This document shows, piece after piece, positions 18,616-26,897 of a stretch of 64,000 bases of DNA. The stretch comes from Roseibium hamelinense (GTDB lineage: Bacteria > Pseudomonadota > Alphaproteobacteria > Rhizobiales > Stappiaceae): NCBI RefSeq assembly GCF_007830545.1, contig NZ_VLLF01000001.1, positions 558,001-622,000 of the forward strand, given 5' to 3'. The notes beneath the pieces are model-generated. The model was given only the letters and a program-made list of their open reading frames with translations, was not told the origin of the DNA and ran no database searches. Positions within the stretch are counted from its first letter, which is position 1, and each line of letters begins with the position of its first letter. The position numbers were made by a program, and so were the translations under genes.

Positions 18616-18824
18616 GGGGCTTTGGTCTCTGCCATGTGTTGATGCTGCTATGCCCGGCGATGCACATGCCACGGCAAGGGTCTCAAAATACTGCGGTCCA
18701 CGGCTCTATCACACCGCAGCGCGTTTCTATTATTTCAATTTCATGACAGGTTGAACAGTGTTTTCTTGCAAATTTTGCGAATAGCTGTGCGGTGCAGGTT
18801 TGTTATCCGGCTATTCAGATTTTT

Positions 18825-19775
18825 TCAGGCACCAGCACCAAGAACCAGAACGAGTGCAAGGCCCCCTCCCCAGGACAAGAACAACAAGCCCATCAACGGT
18901 GTAAGCACCCTGTTCGGAAAGGTCTTTTCCAGCGCCATCAGAGCGCCGAGAACTGCAATCCAGACAATATTCATTATTCCAACGGCAAACATGACCGTCA
19001 TCATCGCCCAGCAGCAACCAAGACATAAGAGCCCCTGAAACAAGCCTTCCCAGAAGGCGTGTGCAGGGCGCGTGCCGTGCGGTGACTGAAGTGCAAAATG
19101 CCAGCGCGGGTACCAGCAGCGGGCAAGGCAAGCCTGTTTGGCGGGGGTAAACTGATAGATACCGGCAGCCGTTAGAACGCTGGCGGTGACAGTAAGGCTG
19201 ATTGGCGCCATCATCTGGTCCAGCAGGCCAGCGCCGGTCATCAGCCATTGAGCACCGGTTGCCAGCAGCGCATAGCCGGTCCAGACAACGATATATCCCA
19301 GGGCCACGAGGACCGTGTCGATGCGTATCCGGTGAACACTTGTCCCGGTGTGGGCGGCTGCCGTTACATAGCAGCGCAGCATCGGCCCCGCACTCGGCAG
19401 CATCATGGCCAGCACCATCATGAACCACATCAGGAACACCTTGAAGAGGTCACCGGCGGCCCAAACGCTACCAGGCATTCCAAAGGTTGACACACTGTCA
19501 GGGAGGCACAGGGCAGCAAGGGCGGCGCGCGCTTCTGGAGGCAAACCGGCAAAGCCGTTGAACAGATTGAAGATTCCCATACCCGGTCCAGCCTCGCTCA
19601 TGTCCATGAGCGGGACCATGCCGGCAATCATCGCGCTGAGATATGCCCAACCGGCTATCGAAAGTGCGGCGACGACCGCACTGACGAATGGCCACGCCCG
19701 CTCGGCAGCAAGCACGGAGCGCGTCTTGTCCGGACCCGGTTGTTTGTCCGTGACCGGGAAAGCCTCATCAGTCAA
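18825..19775 (-). CDS. DUF2182 integral membrane protein (predicted metal-binding)
   Basis: This is a polytopic membrane protein of the DUF2182 family. Hydrophobic helices run through its length. The family core is visible: WFMMVLAMMLPSAGPML, then YQFTPAKQACLARC and GLLCLGCCWAMMTVMFAVG, with conserved Cys and Met that explain the metal-binding prediction. The family's role is unknown. The TTG at 19775 has a GAGGA site seven bases upstream; ATG at 19802 would add nine residues but has no site. It is divergent from the UbiH-like gene across about 225 bases. Confidence 0.85.
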   Translation of the reverse strand: MTDEAFPVTDKQPGPDKTRSVLAAERAWPFVSAVVAALSIAGWAYLSAMIAGMVPLMDMSEAGPGMGIFNLFNGFAGLPPEARAALAALCLPDSVSTFGMPGSVWAAGDLFKVFLMWFMMVLAMMLPSAGPMLRCYVTAAAHTGTSVHRIRIDTVLVALGYIVVWTGYALLATGAQWLMTGAGLLDQMMAPISLTVTASVLTAAGIYQFTPAKQACLARCWYPRWHFALQSPHGTRPAHAFWEGLFQGLLCLGCCWAMMTVMFAVGIMNIVWIAVLGALMALEKTFPNRVLTPLMGLLFLSWGGGLALVLVLGAGA

Positions 19776-20001
19776 AGTGCATCCTCGAACTGTTTCCTTC
19801 ATGTGGGACTGCAGGCAAAATCTGTTTATCGATCTCTGCCCCGTCCGTCTTTGACATTTCTCATACACTAACGGGTAGACAAGCGCGGCCCGTGGATCTG
19901 GACTGCGTCCTCTAGCCACGCGGTCAATTTGCGCCAAGCCCTTGCAATTTGTACCGGATTACTCATCCTTCTCGCCATAGCAACAAAGATGAGTTTTGAT
20001 C

Positions 20002-21249
20002 ATGGCACGTACCGCCGCACCGCTTGAACCCGTCGACATTTGCGTTGTCGGCGCGGGTCCGTCCGGCCTGTCGGCTGCAGTGATGTTTGCGCGTGAGGGA
20101 TTTTCCACCGCTTTGGTGGCCCCGGTGGGCGGGCCATCGGACGGCCGTACAACGGCGCTGTTGCAAGCCTCGATCGACCTGTTGGACCGGCTCGATGTGT
20201 GGAATGAGCTCGCCGTCAAAACCGCCCCCCTCGCCCGTATGCGGATGATCGACGATACCGGCCGGTTGATGAGGGCGCCAGAGGTGACGTTTGAAAGCGG
20301 CGAACTTGATCTTGAAGCATTTGGCTACAACATCAAAAACCAGGATTTGACCGCAGCCCTGAGCGCTTCTGCCGATACGTTGCCCAACCTTTCGGTCATT
20401 GAAGAGAAGGCATCCAACGCTCATTTGGGGCCGGACAAAGCGGTGATCGAGACGGAAACAGGACGGCAGATTGAAGCGGATCTCATCGTTGCGGCTGATG
20501 GGCGCAAGTCCATGTTGCGCGAGGCCGCGGGAATCGGTGTGCGAAAGTGGTCCTACCCTCAGGTCGCCGTTGTTCTCAATCTCGAACACGATCGGCCGCA
20601 TGCCGACGTCTCGACCGAATTTCACACACCGACCGGACCGTTCACCTTGGTTCCGCTGCCCGGCAGGTGTTCTTCGCTCGTGTGTGTTGAGACTGCCGAA
20701 GGTGCCGAATCACTTCTCGCCATGAACGACGATGATCTGGCGCTTGAATTGGAACGCCGCGCTCATTCCATCCTTGGCCAATTCAAGATTGCGACCAAAC
20801 CCCAGACCTTTCCGCTCTCCGGCATGAATGCGAAAAACCTGGCGGCAAACCGCGTCGCTTTGGTCGGGGAAACCGCGCACGTTTTCCCTCCGATCGGAGC
20901 ACAAGGCCTGAACCTTTCCTTGCGGGATGTTGCAGTTCTTGGCGACATTGTCGCAAAAGCCCGTGCATCCGCCGCCGATATCGGCGGCGCGCAAACACTG
21001 TCCAGCTATGAGAGCAAGCGCAGGACCGACATTGTAACCCGGACCGGCGCCGTGGATTTGCTGAACCGCTCGCTCCTGAGCGATTTTCTGCCGCTGCAGA
21101 TAGCGCGCAGCACCGGGCTTTATCTTGCGGACAAGATCGGCCCGCTCCGTCGACTGCTTATGCGCGAAGGCATGGCACCTGGCACCCGGCAACGCAACCG
21201 CCGGTCTTTGCCGAAAAGCCCGCGCCTGCTGCGGCCGTCCGAAAACTAG
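20002..21249 (+). CDS. FAD-dependent UbiH/COQ6-family hydroxylase
   Basis: This 415-residue flavoprotein monooxygenase is related to the ubiquinone ring hydroxylases UbiH/UbiF/UbiI. The N-terminal FAD motif is CVVGAGPSGLSAAVMFAREG. The DG-type motif is VAADGRKSMLREAAG. The second FAD motif is VALVGETAHVFPPIGAQGLN, with GE replacing the more usual GD. Which ring position it hydroxylates cannot be told from sequence. The ATG at 20002 is preferred to TTG at 19996. Its stop overlaps the convergent CoA-transferase stop within the palindrome CTAG. Confidence 0.88.
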   Translation: MARTAAPLEPVDICVVGAGPSGLSAAVMFAREGFSTALVAPVGGPSDGRTTALLQASIDLLDRLDVWNELAVKTAPLARMRMIDDTGRLMRAPEVTFESGELDLEAFGYNIKNQDLTAALSASADTLPNLSVIEEKASNAHLGPDKAVIETETGRQIEADLIVAADGRKSMLREAAGIGVRKWSYPQVAVVLNLEHDRPHADVSTEFHTPTGPFTLVPLPGRCSSLVCVETAEGAESLLAMNDDDLALELERRAHSILGQFKIATKPQTFPLSGMNAKNLAANRVALVGETAHVFPPIGAQGLNLSLRDVAVLGDIVAKARASAADIGGAQTLSSYESKRRTDIVTRTGAVDLLNRSLLSDFLPLQIARSTGLYLADKIGPLRRLLMREGMAPGTRQRNRRSLPKSPRLLRPSEN

Positions 21250-22286
21250 GGTGTCCTGAAACGGCGCGCAATCGGGCTGGCCACAGCCGGATGATCTGTT
21301 GCCGGAAACAGGCCGCGGCCCGCGAAATGCGGGTCCGACAGGGCCTCCGAAAGCGGTTCGACCACCGTCACACAACAATCCCCGGCCTGAAATACCGCGC
21401 GCCACTCAGCGGACGGTCTGGCGCTCAGTGTGCCGGCAATGCGTGCTGCCGTTTCATCAGGCGTTTTTAGGTCATTGCGCAGGCTGGACGGCAGCTCGAT
21501 CAGGTCGCAAAACCTGTCCCAGAATTTTTGCTCCAAGGCAGCAACAGCGACCGGAGCATTGTCGGCAGCGAAGTAGATCCGGTACCGCGGCGAGCCTCCG
21601 GTCAAAAGTCCGGTCCCGGCTTCGTCAATCGGGCCGCCCGCCAGATGCTGGGCATATGGAAACAAGCCAAAGGTGAACATCGCATCCGCCATCGCGATAT
21701 CAAGATGGCAGCCCCTGCCCGTTTTCTGACGCTCCACAACCGCCAGCAAAATGTTCATGACCGCCGGAAAGCTACCGCCTCCAATGTCTGCGATCTGTGC
21801 CGGCGGCATGGATGCATGTGCGGCAGAACCGTAGGATTGCGCCAGCAAACCGGTGAGCGCCTGGTAATTGAGATCGTGGCCGGCTTCCTGAGATCTTGGT
21901 CCGGACTGGCCGTAGCCAGAAATCGAGCAATAGATCAGAGCCGGATATTTTTTTGACAAGGTTTCATACCCAAAGCCCAATCGGTCCATGACGCCGGGGC
22001 GGAATTGCTCGACGAGAATATCAGCCGTATCCAGCAACGGGGCGATTTGCTCTGCCGCGCCAGGGTCCTTGAGATCCAACTCGATGACGGTTTTACCATG
22101 GTTGAGCATCGTATAAAGCACTGGCTCTCCACCCTTGAACGGTGGAAACCTGCGCATGTCTTCGCCGCCCGGCCGCTCGATCTTGGTCACATGCGCCCCG
22201 GCATCCGCCAAAAGACGTGTAGCAAGCGGACCGGGCAGAAGTGTTGTGAAATCGAGCACTTTGAGCCCGCCAAGCGGCTGTGTCAT
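21246..22286 (-). CDS. CaiB/BaiF-family CoA transferase (alpha-methylacyl-CoA racemase-like)
   Basis: This 346-residue class III CoA transferase starts MTQPLGGLKVLDFTTLLPGP, has KIERPGGEDMRRFPPF and EQFRPGVMDRLGFGYETL, and keeps the catalytic Asp in GHDLNYQALTG. The sequence resembles alpha-methylacyl-CoA racemases (AMACR), which epimerise branched acyl-CoAs, but formyl- or succinyl-CoA transfer cannot be excluded. A GGGAGG site precedes the ATG. It follows an AEC carrier gene by 28 bases, so the two may be co-transcribed. Confidence 0.88.
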   Translation of the reverse strand: MTQPLGGLKVLDFTTLLPGPLATRLLADAGAHVTKIERPGGEDMRRFPPFKGGEPVLYTMLNHGKTVIELDLKDPGAAEQIAPLLDTADILVEQFRPGVMDRLGFGYETLSKKYPALIYCSISGYGQSGPRSQEAGHDLNYQALTGLLAQSYGSAAHASMPPAQIADIGGGSFPAVMNILLAVVERQKTGRGCHLDIAMADAMFTFGLFPYAQHLAGGPIDEAGTGLLTGGSPRYRIYFAADNAPVAVAALEQKFWDRFCDLIELPSSLRNDLKTPDETAARIAGTLSARPSAEWRAVFQAGDCCVTVVEPLSEALSDPHFAGRGLFPATDHPAVASPIARRFRTP

Positions 22287-22314
22287 CGGGCGGCCCTCCC
22301 AAGCCGTTATCTCG

Positions 22315-23268
22315 TTATCCGGTCGGCAGGACCCCGGTGGTGATTGCCCAAATGAAGCCGGTCACCGTAAACACCGAGGCGATGGTCCCGATCAACACGA
22401 AACTGGAGGCGCGCTGAACATAGGTGTTGTATTGCTGCGCAATCACGAAAACATTGGTTGCCGGTGGCAGGCATGCCATCAAGACCGCGGTTGCAACCCA
22501 AATCGGATCAAAACCGCCAATCCAGCTCAGCAATAAGAAAACCATAACCGGGTGCACAATGAGCTTGACCACCAAGACGGCCGGCAGCTCGATAGGGACG
22601 CGCCCCGCCGGGCGAAGTGCCACGCCGACCCCCATGGCAAACAGCGCGCAAGGCGCCGCAGCATTGCTGAGATAAAGCAGGAGTGTGTCAATGGCTTCGG
22701 GTGGTCTGAAATTGATCGCCGCAGCCCCGACCCCGGCCATTGTTGCCAGAATGAACGGATGGCTAAACACCCGCCAGGCAATCTTCTGCAGTGTCTTGGA
22801 GATCGGCTCTTTTTCGGTGCCCCCGATCGCCATCATCAAGGGCGCGAGAATAAACAAAAGCGTGTTGTCAAAGCAGAATATCAGCGCTGTCGGCACCGTT
22901 GCTTCCGGCCCGAGCACTGCCAGCGTCAGACCCGGTCCCATATAGCCGATATTGGAATAGGCTCCCGCGATCCCGAGCACTGTGGATTCGGGGATACTTC
23001 CATTTGTTGCAAGCACCCCGATACAAAACGCAATGGCGAACACGGTATAGGTGGTGAAGGTGGTCGCCGTCACAAACGACAGGTCCGTCAGCTCTTCGAT
23101 GGGCGTTTCAGACAACAGCCGGAAAAACAGCGCCGGCAGGGCGATGTAGATGATAAAGAAATTCATCCACGCCAAACCGCTTTCCGGCAGCTTGCCGAGT
23201 TTTCCTGCCGCAAAGCCCAGAAAAATCAAACCGAAAAATGGAAATGCGAGCGATATGACGTCTTGCAT
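22315..23268 (-). CDS. AEC-family (auxin efflux carrier-like) transporter
   Basis: This 317-residue membrane protein has about ten hydrophobic helices in two halves, as in the AEC/Mem_trans family of organic-acid carriers. Characteristic phrases are FPFFGLIFLGFAAGKLGKLP and FFIIYIALPALFFRLLSETP. Bacterial homologues include malonate and malate carriers; the substrate is unknown here. It lies immediately upstream of the CoA-transferase gene on the same strand, compatible with uptake or export of a carboxylic acid handled as a CoA ester. That link is inference. Confidence 0.88.
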   Translation of the reverse strand: MQDVISLAFPFFGLIFLGFAAGKLGKLPESGLAWMNFFIIYIALPALFFRLLSETPIEELTDLSFVTATTFTTYTVFAIAFCIGVLATNGSIPESTVLGIAGAYSNIGYMGPGLTLAVLGPEATVPTALIFCFDNTLLFILAPLMMAIGGTEKEPISKTLQKIAWRVFSHPFILATMAGVGAAAINFRPPEAIDTLLLYLSNAAAPCALFAMGVGVALRPAGRVPIELPAVLVVKLIVHPVMVFLLLSWIGGFDPIWVATAVLMACLPPATNVFVIAQQYNTYVQRASSFVLIGTIASVFTVTGFIWAITTGVLPTG

Positions 23269-23428
23269 GGACTTGTCCGGCGGTGGTGCAGCGCTTGGAA
23301 TCGCAGAGGAAGGCGTCTGAAACAGACCGTTCCCGCTTGCATCCCGGAACCGGCTTGGCTAATCACGCCTAACCCGATCCCCTTTGGCGGTCAACGACCC
23401 TGCCCCGATCCAGCAGTGCAGATGAGCG

Positions 23429-24358
23429 ATGCTGTTAGCGCGGATGTTTGACCGAATACAAGTGCTGTTCATGCAAAAGCCGTCCCGTCTTCAAAACCTG
23501 CAATTCAAACTCGAAGCCGCGGCCCTTCACACAGCGGTTTTCCTGTTCCGTCTGATCCCGATCGACGCAGCATCCAGCCTGATGGGTTTCTTGTGGAAGA
23601 GCTTTGCGCCGTTCAACGCACGGCACAAGCGGGCGCTGAGGCATCTGGAGGTGGCCTTTCCGGACACAACCGTGCAGGAACGCGAAAGGATTGTTCGCCG
23701 GATGTGGGAAAACCTGGGCCGGGTGGCAGCAGAGACTTTTTTCATTGACCGGTTGCTCACCCAGGACCGCAGGTTTGAACCGGTTGCAGACGAACTGACC
23801 CAAAAGGTCCTGGAAGGCAACCAGCCGTGCATTTTCGTCTCATTGCATTCGGGAAACTGGGAACTGTGCGTCCAGCCCGCTGTCCGCAAGGGCATCGAGA
23901 TCACCGGCGTTTATCAGGCGCTTAAAAACCCTAGCGCGGACGAGCTGCTGCGGGGCATGCGTAAAGAGCTATATCGAGGCGGCTTGTTTTCTAAAAGCCA
24001 TGAAACCGCCCGCAAACTCATCAGCGCCCTTCGGCGCGGCGGCGTGGTGGCGATCATGGGCGATCTGCGCGAGACCCGTGGAATCAAGGTCCCCTTTTTC
24101 GGCAGGCCGGCCTTTGCGAATCCAATCCCGGCCTCGCTGGCACGCAACAATAAAGTGCCGATTATTCTGGGAAGGACCGTGCGTAAAAACGGCGTCCATT
24201 TCATGATTGAAGGCCGCGGATTGGTCGTACCGGTCACGGACGACAAAAAAGCCGACATTGAAGCGACCACGATCGAAATCCATCGGGTGTTTGAAGAATG
24301 GATCCGCGAGCATCCCGAACAATGGATGTGGATCCACAAAAAATGGGCGAAAATCTAG
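23429..24358 (+). CDS. LpxL/HtrB-like lysophospholipid/lipid A acyltransferase
   Basis: This 309-residue inner-membrane acyltransferase belongs to the LpxL/LpxM (Lip_A_acyltrans) family, which adds secondary acyl chains to lipid A. The catalytic HX4E motif is HSGNWE, and GDLRETRGIKVPFFGRPAF is a typical family stretch. An N-terminal hydrophobic segment (LHTAVFLFRLIPI) anchors it. The C-terminal WIREHPEQWMWIHKKW matches the family. The start is uncertain among ATGs at 23429, 23444 and 23471, none with a strong site. The exact acyl chain and acceptor are unknown. Confidence 0.88.
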   Translation: MLLARMFDRIQVLFMQKPSRLQNLQFKLEAAALHTAVFLFRLIPIDAASSLMGFLWKSFAPFNARHKRALRHLEVAFPDTTVQERERIVRRMWENLGRVAAETFFIDRLLTQDRRFEPVADELTQKVLEGNQPCIFVSLHSGNWELCVQPAVRKGIEITGVYQALKNPSADELLRGMRKELYRGGLFSKSHETARKLISALRRGGVVAIMGDLRETRGIKVPFFGRPAFANPIPASLARNNKVPIILGRTVRKNGVHFMIEGRGLVVPVTDDKKADIEATTIEIHRVFEEWIREHPEQWMWIHKKWAKI

Positions 24359-24477
24359 GCCTTCGCGTTCCATGTTTGCGCCCCGCTTCCCTTAGGTCTG
24401 CGCCTTAAGGGGAATGGTTGCACTGCAACACTCGCGGTATAGGGGGGTGGTCAGTCAAATATCCGCAGGGGATCAAC

Positions 24478-25521
24478 ATGGAAAAGACGCCGCGCGCCTT
24501 CTACACACCGCTTGCCATCGGCGCGCCGGAGCCGTTCCGCGAATTGCCCGTCACTCTGGAACGCATGATCCATTTCGTGCCCCCGCATATTGAAAAAATG
24601 CGCGCCAAGATCCCGGATCTTGTGTCCAAGGTGGATGTCATTCTCGGCAATCTGGAAGATGCCATTCCGGCCGACGCCAAGACAGATGCCCGCCGCGGGT
24701 TCATCCAGATGGCGACAGACAATGAGTTCGGCGAGACAGGGCTCTGGACACGCGTCAATTGCCTGAACAGTCCCTGGTTCCTGGATGATTTGATGGAAAT
24801 CGTTCCGGCGGTCGGCGACAAGCTGGACGTCATCATGCTGCCCAAGGTCGAAGGTCCCTGGGATATTCACTATCTGGATCAATTACTGGCACAGCTGGAA
24901 GTCAAGGCAGGACGAAGCAAGCCGATCCTGATCCACGCAATCCTGGAAACAGCCGAAGGCGTCAAGAACGTTGAGGCAATTGCCGGTGCCAGCCCGCGCA
25001 TGCACGGCATGAGCCTGGGGCCAGCCGACCTTGCCGCCTCAAGGGGCATGAAGACCACCCGCGTTGGCGGCGGACACCCTGACTATGCGGTCCTAAGCGA
25101 TCCAATAGAAGGCGCAGCCCGCACACCGTATCAGCAGGACCTGTGGCACTACACCGTCGCTAAAATGGTGGACGCCTGCCTGTCCTATGGCTTGAAACCA
25201 TTTTACGGCCCGTTCGGCGATTTTTCCGATCCGGATGCATGCGAGAGCCAGTTCCGCAACGCGTTCCTGATGGGATGCCTCGGTGCCTGGTCATTGCATC
25301 CGACCCAGATTGACCTGGCGAAAAAGGTCTTCAGTCCTGACCCAGATGAAGTGACCTTCGCCAAGAAGATCATTGATGCAATGCCCGATGGTACCGGTGC
25401 GGTGATGATTGACGGGAAGATGCAGGACGATGCAACCTGGAAACAGGCCAAGATCATTGTCGATCTTGCCAAGTTGGTTGCATCAAAAGACCCTGAACTC
25501 GCAAACGTTTACGGACTTTAG
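24478..25521 (+). CDS. Malyl-CoA/beta-methylmalyl-CoA lyase-like CoA-ester lyase (HpcH/HpaI superfamily)
   Basis: This 347-residue enzyme resembles L-malyl-CoA lyases. They split malyl-CoA or beta-methylmalyl-CoA into glyoxylate and acetyl- or propionyl-CoA, and serve the ethylmalonyl-CoA pathway or methylotrophy. Visible motifs are [16 protein letters not shown] (metal and CoA site), [38 protein letters not shown] and [14 protein letters not shown]. The ATG at 24478 follows AGGGG at seven bases; the longer ORF start at 24418 is rejected. It stands alone, so a different CoA ester as substrate is possible. Confidence 0.88.
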   Translation: MEKTPRAFYTPLAIGAPEPFRELPVTLERMIHFVPPHIEKMRAKIPDLVSKVDVILGNLEDAIPADAKTDARRGFIQMATDNEFGETGLWTRVNCLNSPWFLDDLMEIVPAVGDKLDVIMLPKVEGPWDIHYLDQLLAQLEVKAGRSKPILIHAILETAEGVKNVEAIAGASPRMHGMSLGPADLAASRGMKTTRVGGGHPDYAVLSDPIEGAARTPYQQDLWHYTVAKMVDACLSYGLKPFYGPFGDFSDPDACESQFRNAFLMGCLGAWSLHPTQIDLAKKVFSPDPDEVTFAKKIIDAMPDGTGAVMIDGKMQDDATWKQAKIIVDLAKLVASKDPELANVYGL

Positions 25522-25630
25522 ACAAAAACGCTGCTACGATTACCCTTTAGGCGGTTACTTCACTCCGGCTTGCATACCGGCATAAGCCGCGCTATCTCCG
25601 CCTAAGCAGCTGAGTAGTCAGGTAAACAAC

Positions 25631-25954
25631 ATGCGTACGGCAAAATTTAAAATCGGTCAGGTCGTACGGCACCGGATTTATCCCTTTCGGGGCGTCATTT
25701 TCGATGTCGATCCGACCTTTAGCAACACCGAAGAATGGTGGAACGCCATTCCGGAAGACGTGCGGCCCCGGCGTGATCAGCCGTTCTACCACTTGCTGGC
25801 GGAAAACGAAGAAACAGAATACGTTGCGTATGTCAGTGAGCAGAACCTGGAGGAGGATCTGACGGGAGAGCCCGTACGTCACCCCCAGGTGGATGAGATC
25901 TTTGAAGAACTCTCCGATGGATCCTACAGCCCGCGATCGGTCGAGATGCATTGA
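25631..25954 (+). CDS. hspQ: Heat-shock protein HspQ (YccV-like hemimethylated DNA-binding family)
   Basis: HspQ is a small protein that in enterobacteria acts as a specificity factor for the Lon protease. This 107-residue protein has the full YccV-like domain: KFKIGQVVRHRIYPFRGVIF, then a WW(N)AIPEDVRPRRDQPFYHL stretch and YVAYVSEQNLEED. The length is normal. It is followed directly by a strong bidirectional terminator, so it is probably a single-gene transcript. Confidence 0.94.
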   Translation: MRTAKFKIGQVVRHRIYPFRGVIFDVDPTFSNTEEWWNAIPEDVRPRRDQPFYHLLAENEETEYVAYVSEQNLEEDLTGEPVRHPQVDEIFEELSDGSYSPRSVEMH

Positions 25955-25972
25955 TCACGCGGTTCTGCAAAT

Positions 25973-26011
25973 AAAAAACGCCGCAAGTCCAGGCTGACTG
26001 CGGCGTTTTTT
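25973..26011. terminator. Bidirectional rho-independent terminator between hspQ and the IalB-like gene
   Basis: AAAAAACGCCGCA (25973-25985) pairs with TGCGGCGTTTTTT (25999-26011). The stem gives a T-run on both strands, so it ends hspQ transcription rightward and the IalB-like transcript leftward. The 13-base loop contains a further GTC/GAC pair that could extend the stem. Confidence 0.9.
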
Positions 26012-26030
26012 ATTTACTGGCTGCGTGCGC

Positions 26031-26642
26031 TTACTGCGCCTGCTCCTGAGCATCGATCAACTTCTGACGCGCTTCATCCGCACGGCGCTGCAATTCATTC
26101 TGCAGTTTTTCCTGCTTTTCCTGCAGCTCGGCGACATCCATAGGCTCGCCCTCATAAACCTTGGTGAACCCGATCAGGGTAAGGTCCATCGGGATAGCCT
26201 TGGCTTGCTGGTTCAAAGTGGTCAGAACCATTTTGCCACCCTGCTTCATGGAGGCCACAAAGCTGTCGTCAATCACGAGCTCGGAATAGCATGCATTCGG
26301 GAAGCATATGCCATATTTGGCGTTTGTTTGCTTGCCGCTGTCGATCTGGACGCGCAAACCGGGCTGGATCAGCATGCCGGTTGGCACCGCGATCAAGAGC
26401 GTCTTGCGTGCTTCGCCTTCGATTTCACGAAGAGCGACGGATGCCAAAAACTGTCCGGTGTTGGTCCGCAGCTCCTGAGTGATCAGGCAAATTTCCTTGT
26501 TCACCTTGGGATCGACGTTACAAACCTTCACCCAAGGGCTATCTGTCTCTTCCGACTGCGCGGATACACCCGAGACAGAAGCGGTGAGTGCGAGCGCTGC
26601 AACCGCGCTACCAATCAAACCCCGCTTAAAAAACTTCGTCAT
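26031..26642 (-). CDS. Invasion-associated locus B (IalB)-family exported protein
   Basis: This 203-residue secreted protein belongs to the IalB family, first linked to erythrocyte invasion in Bartonella but widespread in free-living alphaproteobacteria. It has a signal peptide (MTKFFKRGLIGSAVAALA, ending VSA), then an IalB domain with two Cys pairs in VCNVDPKVNKEICL and GICFPNACY, and a charged C-terminal helix likely to form a coiled coil (ELQEKQEKLQNELQRRADEA). The ATG at 26642 fits the GAGG site nine bases upstream. A role in virulence should not be assumed. Confidence 0.9.
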   Translation of the reverse strand: MTKFFKRGLIGSAVAALALTASVSGVSAQSEETDSPWVKVCNVDPKVNKEICLITQELRTNTGQFLASVALREIEGEARKTLLIAVPTGMLIQPGLRVQIDSGKQTNAKYGICFPNACYSELVIDDSFVASMKQGGKMVLTTLNQQAKAIPMDLTLIGFTKVYEGEPMDVAELQEKQEKLQNELQRRADEARQKLIDAQEQAQ

Positions 26643-26897
26643 TCGAAACATCCTCAATCGTCCGTCCGCGATACTCTGCGCGTCGTTCTGAGGCAAGACA
26701 GTTCGAACATCAAGGCCCCTCACGCGCATTTAACCCTTCCGACAACGTAACGCGTCGATTGCGGCAGAAGGGTGACCGTTATGCAACGCTTTGTATATCA
26801 CAAAAAGAAGTTTGAATATCTTGCGAGAACCTGTTGCCACATCACCGCTGTATTTCCGCACTGTGCTATTCTTGTGCAACAGAATCACGAGTATCTC

